From NCBI GenBank assembly GCA_034696485.1, contig JAQIWT010000801.1, positions 1 to 15,026 of the forward strand: a DNA stretch of 15,026 nt, read 5' to 3'. A program made the position numbers and the translations under genes. The notes under the pieces are model-generated. The model saw only the letters and a list, made by a program, of their open reading frames with translations. It was not told the DNA's origin and did not search any database. Origin of the DNA: Isohypsibius dastychi. Its lineage: Eukaryota; Tardigrada; Eutardigrada; Parachela; Isohypsibiidae. Position 1 is the stretch's first letter; each line of letters opens with the position of its first letter. Below, one piece after another: positions 8,895 to 15,026 of this stretch.

Positions 8895-9391
8895 GAGGCT
8901 AGAATGACTGTCAGATGACTTTCTCGGTTTCTTGGTTTCCTGCTTATCCACCTCGTGCTGAAAATAACATTCGCTCCGACGGGGTGTACAGACCCATCTC
9001 TATAAACGAGAAATTGTGGTCGCTTCACGTTATAAACCGCCGGGTACCCAGACTGAATTCTATAAACGAAGGATAGTCGATGTACTTTCACTGTATCAGT
9101 GCTGCTCTGATCGAGTTTCTACAAACGAAACAATGATCGCTGCACTCACCAACCTAGTTTGGCTTGGGTGAACAGACTGATCACCTATAAACGGTGTAAA
9201 TGTCGCTTCACAACTGAAGTTTTTGCTCACGCTGGTTGTAAGTTCGGATTTCAGTTTCTTGAGGTTTAGTCACGAATGAAGTCCTCCAACGAGGCAAAAT
9301 TTTGACTCTCTTGGTTGGTTGCCTCCTTGTTGGCGAGAGTTGGATAAGGAGCTTAACTCCGAACTAAAAGCCGACCATTCAAAATTTAAGA
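8895..9391. other. Intergenic region with repeat array
   Basis: No gene is visible between the polymerase stop and the NADAR gene. The first half holds the TATAAACG repeats described separately. The second half (about 9238-9370) contains inverted repeats: AGTTCGGA at about 9240 with TCCGAACT at about 9358, and GAGGCAA with TTGCCTC between about 9291 and 9324. These may form a cruciform or RNA hairpin; they could be a transcript end or the leader of the following gene. Confidence 0.5.
8985..9235 (+). repeat. Four diverged ~60-bp repeats centred on TATAAACG
   Basis: CTATAAACGA or a variant begins at 9001, 9061, 9121 (ACAAACGA) and 9186, spaced 60, 60 and 65 bases. Each copy is preceded by CAGACTGAT-like sequence in three cases and followed about 10-16 bases later by TCGCTTCAC or a variant. 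An extra TATAAAC lies at 9031. A dispersed copy sharing the 15-mer GAATTCTATAAACGA with the second unit is at 3698-3712. The conserved core amid diverged flanks suggests selection on the core at some time. Possible roles are a promoter/enhancer array for the genes that follow, an origin, or simply an old satellite. Confidence 0.7.
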
Positions 9392-9409
9392 ATGTTTTTT
9401 GTTCTTTAG

Positions 9410-9924
9410 AATAACCGCAATGTTATAAAGTTCAGTCGAAGTTCTGGCCTCTTCGGGTTCCTCTCCAACAGTTATCCAGTGACAATTGTTAAAGATGGTT
9501 TCATGTACAACAGTTCGGAGCATATTATCAAGCAATGAAGTTTGAAGGATTTCCTCGGGCTCAACAAATCATCCGCAATCAGAAGAACCCGTCACAAGCT
9601 GCTTTCTTTGGTCGGAGTAGAACTCTTCCATTACGACCGGATTGGGAAAATATTAGGGAAGAAGTGATGATTCAGGCGTTTAAACTGAAGTTTGACCAGC
9701 ATCCAGATTTGGCTGAACAGCTTATTGCGACTGAGGAGCGCAATGTTGTGGAAAATTCAAAGACAGATTCTTATTGGGGAGATGGAGGGGACGGATCGGG
9801 GAGGAATCGTTTGGGGGAGATGCTCATGGATCGTCGCAAGTGGCTTTTCTCAAAACACAAGTGTAATCTCGATCCAAAAAAGAAGAGATTTGCTTACACG
9901 TGCGTTCACACTGTTGACATGTGA
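9410..9924 (+). pseudogene. NADAR-domain protein (YbiA-like), disrupted
   Basis: NADAR proteins are small glycohydrolases; some family members remove ADP-ribose from guanine bases, and the bacterial YbiA acts on riboflavin-pathway intermediates. The N-terminal part (frame 2, 9410-9523) carries a GFLSNSYP motif and a SEH motif. A one-base frame change near 9523 switches to frame 1, which continues with YYQAMKF, RPDWENIREEVM, a KFDQHPDL segment, and the diagnostic DSYWGDGGDGSG and NRLGEMLMDRR near the C terminus. A TAG at 9407 precedes the recognisable part, so the true start is unclear; an ATG at 9392 lies just upstream of it. The C-terminal ~30 residues are basic. It sits between the repeat array and the TBP-like gene, same orientation. 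The family match is strong; the substrate is unknown. Confidence 0.85.
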
Positions 9925-10099
9925 ATTGTTGTATCTTTGTGAGCACTTTTCAATGTTTCTTCATTTTACATGTAATTATTGGCCTATATAGCGGCAAGTT
10001 TTTGTCAAAGTCAACGTCCACTTTCCGTGTTTTCGTCGTTGTGTTTTCTCGTAGACTTAACATTGTTGCATCTGATTGTAAGAGCCAATTTTTGCAGAA
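9925..10099 (+). promoter_or_regulatory. Intergenic region with TATATA box before the TBP-like gene
   Basis: GGCCTATATAGCGG places a TATATA at 9985-9990, about 110 bases before the TBP-like ATG. The flanking GC bases make it a textbook-looking core promoter box. If used, transcription would start near 10015 and give a leader of about 85 bases. No start-site evidence is available. Confidence 0.4.
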
Positions 10100-10615
10100 A
10101 TGAAAGTCCGAAATCTGGTTGTGTGTGCCACTTTAAAACATAAACCATGCCTAGCTCAGATTGAGAAGGATTATTCGGGATTTTGTGACGAACAAAAACT
10201 GTTTTCCTCTGTCAATCTGAAAGATAGTGTCGCAACACTATGCCAGATATTTGAGACAGGAAAAGTCGTTTTGATTGGTGGAAAAAATGAACAGGAGGCA
10301 CACCAGATACTTGATTCATACCTCGAACGATTGGCTTTGACCGGGATCGACACTTCGTATTCTGATTTCAAGATACAGAGTATTGTGGCATCGTATGACT
10401 TCGGCAAAAAGATTGATTTGTATCACCTGGCTTCGAAACAAGGAGTGATATACGAACCGGAAACATTTCCATCAGCAGCACGCTTTCGCATCCAAGACTT
10501 GGAAGTCACTGCCAACATTTTCTATTCAGGGAAAATCATGCTGCTCGGAGCGAAATCTACACACTCTTTAAACGAAGCAATAGATCGCGTTTCATCACTC
10601 TTGAAAGATGGATAA
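10100..10615 (+). CDS. TATA-box-binding protein homologue
   Basis: The 171-residue protein is just the two-repeat saddle of TBP with no N-terminal extension. Repeat 1 spans about residues 3-80 (VRNLVVCATL, then IFETGKVVLIGGK), repeat 2 about 88-169 (FKIQSIVAS, then YEPETFP, then IFYSGKIMLLGAKS). All four positions of the DNA-kinking phenylalanines are Phe: F35, F51, F123 and F141. The central DNA-contacting Asn is kept in repeat 1 (N5) but is Ser in repeat 2 (S94). TBP nucleates transcription initiation by bending TATA DNA and binding TFIIA/TFIIB or their relatives. The frame is unbroken. Its last 8 bases overlap the ATPase start, which ties it to the Polinton gene block instead of host flank. 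It is divergent from cellular TBP, particularly in repeat 1. Family certain; role in the element inferred. Confidence 0.92.
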   Translation: MKVRNLVVCATLKHKPCLAQIEKDYSGFCDEQKLFSSVNLKDSVATLCQIFETGKVVLIGGKNEQEAHQILDSYLERLALTGIDTSYSDFKIQSIVASYDFGKKIDLYHLASKQGVIYEPETFPSAARFRIQDLEVTANIFYSGKIMLLGAKSTHSLNEAIDRVSSLLKDG

Positions 10616-11238
10616 CATTGTCACTGATGTGAGATTCCAATGTCCTTTTGGAGGATTGATAGCCGGACCATCGCTTTCTGGCAAGACGACTTTTATTTTC
10701 GACATGCTTGAGAACAAGGAGGTTCTGTTCAATCCCGTTCCAACCAGAATTGTGTATGTTTATTGTATCTGGCAAAAAGCCTTTGAGAAGAAGAAGAATA
10801 TTGAATTTGTCGCCGAAATTGATAAAATATTTGTTAAAAGCATCCGATTTGACTCGAAAATCAATAACATGCTTATTCTGGATGATGTGATGCAGGAAAT
10901 ATCTGAAAATAAAAAATCTGCAAAATTATTCACTCGAGATATGCACCATAAAAATGTTACCGTATTGTTCGTAGTACAAAATCTATTCAAACAAGGACCT
11001 AGCATGCGTGACAATTGTGATCAATTGTCAAGTTCTAATCCTTTTCAAATCCCCACGGGATATCAATCAGATCAAGGTTCTGAGTCGCCAATAAGGTTTC
11101 AAAAATATCATACCCGCTTTTGAAAAAGCTATTAAGGTCCCGTTCGGCTACCTGGTTATAAACCTACAAACACTTATACACGAAAAGCTCGTACTACAGT
11201 CTGATATACTCAATATACACCGACTTATATTCTACTGA
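10608..11238 (+). pseudogene. FtsK/HerA-type genome-packaging ATPase, disrupted
   Basis: This P-loop ATPase, related to poxvirus A32, pumps DNA into the capsid. Walker A GPSLSGKTT lies at residues 20-28, Walker B MLILDD at 88-93, and the family's Gln-Asn sensor in VVQNLF at 124-125. After about residue 136 the frame shifts by one base near 11019; the new frame carries the conserved LFKSPRD segment, meets TAA at 11092, then continues in the same frame through a typical C-terminal stretch (PFGYLVINL) to TGA at 11236. The unshifted frame runs to 11123 but its tail is not ATPase-like. The start overlaps the TBP-like gene by 8 bases, and the 3' end lies 4 bases before the next ATG. The nucleotide-binding half is intact. 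Confidence 0.9.
11157..11163 (+). promoter_or_regulatory. TATAAAC motif upstream of 11243 gene
   Basis: TATAAAC lies in the 3' end of the ATPase gene, 80 bases before the next ATG. A second TATAAACG at 11423-11430 lies inside the 11243 gene, about 130 bases before the following ATG. Both match the core of the 9001-9192 array and could serve as internal promoters in a compact gene block. Because both sit in coding sequence, chance is possible. Confidence 0.3.
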
Positions 11239-11242
11239 GAAA

Positions 11243-11563
11243 ATGAGTGCGGAAGAGGTCATTAGGTTTGTTGAAATGATCGGGATGATGACACCGAGGC
11301 AGCGCAAAATGTTTTCTGATACCGCTTCGCCTAAACAAATCAGGCTTCTGGAAGTGGCTTGTCTTAATCTTACGCGCAATCACACTGGACTGACGGCAGA
11401 TCAAGTTAAAACAGCAGTCAAATATAAACGCCCAATCAAAATTTTGGCAAGTAAAGCATATGGTATTAAGGACAATCGCAAAGTTGTTAATCAAAAAGGT
11501 GGATTCTCAAATGCAATAATACCAATTGTTGTCGCACTCGCATCAGCATTGATTTCCAAATAA
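11243..11563 (+). CDS. Small basic Polinton-type protein, function unknown
   Basis: The 106-residue protein is basic and predicted helical. Residues about 1-75 hold alternating helices with many Lys and Arg; then comes a GGF motif near residue 86 and a hydrophobic C-terminal segment (about 90-105, AIIPIVVALASALIS) that could insert in a membrane or capsid interior. Small proteins ending in a Gly-Gly-Phe/Leu plus hydrophobic tail are common next to the packaging ATPase in Polintons, and I recognise the style but not a function. It begins 4 bases after the ATPase end and its stop overlaps the next start by one base (TAATG). The frame is unbroken. Confidence 0.75.
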   Translation: MSAEEVIRFVEMIGMMTPRQRKMFSDTASPKQIRLLEVACLNLTRNHTGLTADQVKTAVKYKRPIKILASKAYGIKDNRKVVNQKGGFSNAIIPIVVALASALISK

Positions 11564-12081
11564 TGAAGACATACAGACTTGTCAAAGAATTCGAGTACAA
11601 TGCACTCATTGTTTCATCCGAAAAAACTGGCGAAAAAATACCCGAAGTGATACGAGGAACCAATTTTGATTTTATTCTTGGAGAGATAATGAAAAGACCG
11701 TATAACAACGAGTTTGAGAAAGCTGCAGAGATCCAAAAAGCTCTTCAAGACTACAGAACTTTCCAGAAAAAAATAAGGACTAGTCAGTACACAGATCGAG
11801 GGCCCGTACCTGACGAAACTCAGACCACGACACCAGCGCAATTGCCGAACACAGCTGATGATACAGAAGCAGCACTGCACACTCCGGTGCGAGGAAGTGT
11901 GACCAAACCAGTATTAAGCCCTCTCAAGAAGAAACGAGGTAATAGAGAAGCTGAGACCTTAGCCCAAGATAAAGTATTAAAAAATCGACTACGTCGAAGT
12001 AAATCAAAAAAGCAGACAGGAAGTGGTAAAAGGAGAAAAACTGAGTTGTCACAGGTGGGTGGATGGCTTTCCTGGACTTGA
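11563..12081 (+). CDS. Basic-tailed protein of unknown function
   Basis: The protein is 172 residues long. Residues 1-75 look folded and helical, with a short hydrophobic-aromatic start. Residues about 80-115 are Pro/Thr-rich and probably disordered. Residues 120-165 are strongly basic with KKKR, RLRRSKSKK and GKRRK clusters, which could be a nuclear localisation signal or DNA-binding tail. The start shares its A with the upstream stop (TAATG). A CAG/GTGGGT at 12052-12060 could be a splice donor that would replace the last ten residues, with CTGCAG at 12101-12106 as acceptor, but the resulting intron would be only 52 bases. It lies directly before the integrase. Polintons often have such an uncharacterised gene here; no function is assigned. 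Confidence 0.7.
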   Translation: MKTYRLVKEFEYNALIVSSEKTGEKIPEVIRGTNFDFILGEIMKRPYNNEFEKAAEIQKALQDYRTFQKKIRTSQYTDRGPVPDETQTTTPAQLPNTADDTEAALHTPVRGSVTKPVLSPLKKKRGNREAETLAQDKVLKNRLRRSKSKKQTGSGKRRKTELSQVGGWLSWT

Positions 12082-12150
12082 TCACTGCACCCATCAGGTT
12101 CTGCAGATCGTGCAAGTTGACGCTTATTAGTTCATGCTGTAACAAAATCA

Positions 12151-13218
12151 ATGATGACGACGACACAGGAAATACTAGAAGATTTGTACATGTCACCACG
12201 CGAACCATCGAGTCTGGGTGGTGTGGATCGACTCTTCAAACTAGCAAAGACGAAGATACCGGGTCTGAAACGGGCAGGTGTCAAGAGGTTTCTTCAAGAA
12301 CAGTTTGCATACAGCCAGCATAGGCCGGTACGTAGAAAGTTCCAAAGACGGCAAGTGATTTCAACTGATGAACACGACGTTTATCAAATGGATCTGGCAG
12401 ATATGCAAAAATTTGCAGACTTTAATGACAATTATAAGCACTTGCTATTCGAGATTTACTGTTTTTCAAAATATTTGGTCGTAACACCGTTGAAGGATAA
12501 GTCAGCCATAGAAATAATACGTGGTCTTACAAAAACGTTCAAAGAATATGGTATATGCGCAAAAATATTCAGTGATAATGGGAAAGAGTTCAAAAATCAG
12601 AATGTGAAAAGTTTCCTTAAAGAGTTGAGTGTTTGGCAGTGGTTCAGCAGTCACGATGATACAACAGCACGCGTCATTCGAACCATAAAGAGGCGTCTTT
12701 GGGTCTATATGACTGAAAAGAACAATTATCGGTACATTGACGTTCTTAATGATGTTGTTCAGTCATACAACAATTCTGTTCATAGTACCACGAAAGTTGC
12801 ACCAGTCGAATTGAACGAACATTCTGCCACGGTATTGAGAAGTGCTTTCAAGAAAAATAATCCAATTAAAGACCCCTAATTCAGAGTTGGGGATAACGTC
12901 CGAATCAGTAAGAATAAACTGGTGTTTGAGAAGGGTTATGAAACGAACTTTCCTGAATTGATCTATCGCGTTGACGAAGTTCGTTTAAGTGACCACACAT
13001 ATCTCTATTCTGTCTCCGATTTAAACCGTCAGCCCATTAAGGGATGGTTTTATGAAGAAGAACTCAGTAAAACATTTGTGACGAAAAATCCAAAATTCCA
13101 TCGCATTTCTAAAATTCCACGTGAAAGAAAACGAAAAGGAGTGACTGAATATCTCGTTAGCTGGAGTGAGTATCCACCCTCTTTTGACAGCTGGGAACCG
13201 AAAGAGAACTTATCATGA
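12151..13218 (+). pseudogene. int: Retrovirus-like integrase with chromodomain, disrupted
   Basis: The integrase inserts the element's DNA by strand transfer. Residues about 1-70 are the N-terminal domain (PREPSSLGGVDRLFKLA, then RRKFQRRQV). The RNase H-fold core has D81 (QMDLADM) and D142 (FSDNGKEF), but the third acidic residue is missing. The conserved RVIRTIKRRLW helix follows directly, preceded by Ala173 (12667) where Glu normally stands, and the D-to-helix spacing is about five residues short. An in-frame TAA at 12877 interrupts the link to the C-terminal part, which resumes in the same frame with the SH3-like FRVGDNVRIS region and ends with a chromodomain (about 13108-13215, EYLVSWSEYPPSFDSWEP). 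Chromodomains of this type target histone marks. The stop overlaps the penton start by four bases (ATGA). Confidence 0.93.
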
Positions 13219-14048
13219 TTTTTTATATGACGCTACCAAGTGATTCTTCACGCGCACAATTTCCTAACAACAGAATAGGGAATTACATTACCACTTTGGC
13301 GCGTGAGGTAACATTAGAAGGTAACTTTGAGGTTGGACTCAGCGAAATTCTACTGCCAGCACCCAGAAGAGGTGTAACAACTGAGCAGTTCATGTCATAC
13401 GGCACATTAGAAGATAAACAAAATCGGAAACTTAAATTGATTTCATATCCTGCTGAGGCATTCGGAACATTTACTCTTTTTGACAGAGCTCAGCGCCGGA
13501 GAGATTATAACCAGTATGTGAGATTGAATCTTTCTCCTGTTGAAAACAAAATCGTAGGCATCTCAAAACCGGCCGGGGAGGAGAACTCACCAGTAGAGCT
13601 ACCATTTTCATTCAAACTTGTGCATCGCCGAGTTGTACTGAAGGTCAGGAAAAATCACTGTTTCACGTTCACCTGGGCTCGCCAGGTACAAACACTCTTT
13701 GGATTTGCAAACGACGATTACAATGCTACCCCCACTTCAGATGTAGAATTCACGGGATCGAAAGACTACACGGGCCAAAATAATATGTACATCATGTATA
13801 TCTATTGTGACATCGTTGAATATAGTATAGTCGGCGATACACTTGCTCCTTGTATCAGATGTCCGCCAGTAGTGCCATCCGAAGATGCAGCAGTTGTCGT
13901 TCGTTTCGAGAACCCGCACTATGTTGCCGTGGAAAAAAGGGTATTTAGCACCATTCAGATTGAAATCGCCAATGATGACGGCGAAGAAATAAAATTTCAC
14001 GAGGGAGTCTCAATTATAAAATTGCATTTTCGACCACGTAAACGCTGA
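13215..14048 (+). CDS. Penton-type minor capsid protein (single jelly roll)
   Basis: The 277-residue protein matches Polinton minor capsid proteins, which form the fivefold vertices of the predicted icosahedral particle. Features seen are the start FYMTLPSDSS, the EVGLSEILLP segment near residue 40, the central MYIYCDIVEYSIVGDTLAP segment near residue 195, and the C-terminal GVSIIKLHFRPRKR. The alternating hydrophobic pattern is consistent with a beta sandwich. The frame is unbroken and of full family length. Its ATG overlaps the integrase stop; the next gene begins nine bases after its own stop. It is among the best preserved genes here, though its length makes survival by chance possible. 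Confidence 0.92.
   Translation: MIFYMTLPSDSSRAQFPNNRIGNYITTLAREVTLEGNFEVGLSEILLPAPRRGVTTEQFMSYGTLEDKQNRKLKLISYPAEAFGTFTLFDRAQRRRDYNQYVRLNLSPVENKIVGISKPAGEENSPVELPFSFKLVHRRVVLKVRKNHCFTFTWARQVQTLFGFANDDYNATPTSDVEFTGSKDYTGQNNMYIMYIYCDIVEYSIVGDTLAPCIRCPPVVPSEDAAVVVRFENPHYVAVEKRVFSTIQIEIANDDGEEIKFHEGVSIIKLHFRPRKR
14015..14021 (+). promoter_or_regulatory. TATAAAA before the pX-like gene
   Basis: TATAAAA lies 37 bases upstream of the pX-like ATG, inside the end of the penton gene. The distance would put the transcription start almost at the ATG, giving a very short leader. It may be only AT-rich coding sequence. Confidence 0.25.
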
Positions 14049-14057
14049 AACACAAAA

Positions 14058-14449
14058 ATGTTGATAAAATTTGAAGAAAATGAACAGGTGTTTCACACCA
14101 TGTTCCGAACTCAGTTTGGGGGGATGCCAAAATATCGTGGCTCACCCATGTCTGGTGGAGGTGTTTGGGGTCGAATTTTGGGATTTGCCGAGGGCTTATT
14201 TTCAAAAGCTGCACCTCACATTTCGAATGTGGTCAAGCAGGCCCAACCCCATGTTAAAAAAGCAGCATCACGAGCGGTAGAGTCTGCGATTGATTTTGCT
14301 GTTACCCATGTTTCCGAAAAACTACAGAAATCCCAGTCTGGGAATGGTATTAAGGACGAAAACTAAAAATTATTCCAGTAAAACCCAAACAGAACAAGAA
14401 AGTTACTCGCACTAAGAAAAAGCAAAACGACCACGTGAACCGCACTTGA
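14058..14449 (+). CDS. pX-like small virion protein, probable frameshift near its end
   Basis: The uninterrupted frame gives 102 residues to TAA at 14364. It has a Gly-rich segment (GGMPKYRGSPMSGGGVWG, about residues 21-38) followed by amphipathic helices, resembling the pX/pVI-like membrane-active or core proteins of Polintons and adintoviruses. Near 14355 another frame opens and encodes a strongly Lys-rich tail (VTRTKKKQNDH) ending at TGA 14447-14449. Such a basic tail is typical of the family, so a one-base change probably displaced it. The GG motifs could be sites for an adenovirus-type protease, which is not in the window. Gene 0.75; extension past 14366 about 0.5. It starts nine bases after the penton stop. 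Confidence 0.7.
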
Positions 14450-14469
14450 AAAACTCTTTGTTGTAAAAC

Positions 14470-15026
14470 ATGGCCATGATTGAAAAAGGGTCTGAGCAGG
14501 GCATGCTTCTTCAGGATCATTTGTTTTATCTTCTAGGTACATAAACAGAGAGATGGAACTACATGGAGCAACGTTTAGGAACAATAACTGCTTCCTACGA
14601 TGATTGTCCTGACTCTAGCTGGCAGATAACACCGAGTGATAACGAACTCATCAGTCTTGCTGATATAAGATTTGAATGCGACTTGTTTGTGATGAGGCAT
14701 GATGGGGAAACACCGGTTCTTGCCGACGATTTAATCGCTCCCATCAACAATATCGCTCACAGTTCATTTCAAGCTGTTACAGTAGAACTTGGTGGACGAT
14801 CCATCTCAGATTCATCAAATCTCTACTTTTCAAGGGGCTACCTTAAAAATTTGTGAGGTTTCACTACAGCTGCACAAAAAAGTCAACTCAGTTGCGAAGG
14901 GTTTGTTTTTGATCATAATTTCACTGCTCCTCAAAATGGGAAATGGACAGCCGGACAGAACAACGCTGCAGGGAGAGCAAATTTTTTGAATGATGGCATC
15001 AAACAGCGATATCAAATGATATTGAA
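14470..15026 (+). pseudogene. mcp: Major capsid protein (double jelly roll), 5' part, disrupted
   Basis: This is the N-terminal third of the Polinton major capsid protein, whose hexagonal trimers build the capsid shell. The recognisable core is DLFVMRHDGE, then APINNIAHSSFQAVTVELGG (about 14680-14797), which matches the first jelly roll of the family, followed by the typical surface region rich in Ser, Asn and Gly. An in-frame TAA at 14542 separates the likely start (ATG 14470, good context AACATGG) from the rest, and a TGA at 14854 interrupts it again; both times the same frame continues in family-like sequence. The gene runs off the window at 15026 with its second jelly roll missing. Confidence 0.88.

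Larger units (their letters stand above)
4843..15026 (+). mobile_element. Polinton/Maverick DNA element, degraded, right part cut off by window
   Basis: Four Polinton hallmark genes occur in one orientation: protein-primed polymerase B, FtsK/HerA-type ATPase, chromodomain integrase and jelly-roll capsid genes (penton and major capsid). This combination is diagnostic of Polintons and the related adintoviruses. Neither end was located: no terminal inverted repeat pair is visible, and the major capsid gene runs past the last base. The element may begin well upstream, because the RING gene at 1550-2249 has the same orientation and Polinton accessory genes are often near an end. Many genes contain stops or frameshifts, so this is an old or inactivated copy, or an error-prone assembly. 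The adenovirus-type maturation protease expected in such elements is not seen. Confidence 0.93.

Noticed and set aside
12063-12323. 86-codon frame ahead of the integrase
   Set aside because: Shadow overlapping the integrase N terminus; composition is not protein-like.
6022-14856. Alternative genetic code or stop readthrough to explain the in-frame stops
   Set aside because: Both TAA and TGA fall at unrelated positions and single-base frameshifts also occur; genes such as the penton end at normal stops. Decay or sequencing error is simpler.

Overview
This window reads as animal nuclear DNA carrying most of a Polinton/Maverick element, a virus-like DNA transposon. Four hallmark gene types lie on the + strand: a protein-primed family B DNA polymerase, an FtsK/HerA-type packaging ATPase, a retrovirus-like integrase with a C-terminal chromodomain, and capsid genes (a complete penton-type minor capsid protein, a pX-like protein and the start of the major capsid protein). 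Short spliceosomal introns, AT-moderate composition and homopolymer-rich spacers suggest an invertebrate host, but the sequence does not identify the species.

Layout. Bases 1-1549 hold no recognisable gene, but contain a two-copy 74-bp repeat, a TATA-like box and a hairpin. Bases 1550-2249 encode a small RING-finger protein in three exons. Bases 2250-4842 are gene-poor: five long C tracts, inverted repeats, two weak coding-like stretches on the minus strand and a repeated TGACCTTTT motif. Bases 4843-8894 are the polymerase, broken by two in-frame stops and two frameshifts. Bases 8895-9391 carry four diverged ~60-bp repeats, each centred on TATAAACG or a variant. Bases 9410-9924 are a broken NADAR-domain gene (ADP-ribose hydrolase family). 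Bases 10100-14449 form a compact block with overlapping or nearly abutting genes: a TATA-box-binding protein homologue (intact), the ATPase (broken), two small conserved-looking proteins, the integrase (broken, and lacking its third catalytic residue), the penton protein (intact) and a pX-like protein. The major capsid gene starts near 14470, has two in-frame stops and runs off the right edge. No adenovirus-type protease and no terminal inverted repeat pair are visible; they may lie outside the window.

Reading of the whole. The replication, packaging, integration and capsid genes are the standard Polinton toolkit. The unusual part is the accessory set: a complete two-repeat TBP homologue, an array of TATA-like repeats upstream of it, a NADAR domain and a spliced RING protein. 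One attractive inference is that the element brought its own promoter-recognition factor and matching promoter motif, along with enzymes acting on ADP-ribosylation and ubiquitin signalling. The copy itself is decaying and probably cannot move or package on its own, unless some of the breaks are sequencing errors.
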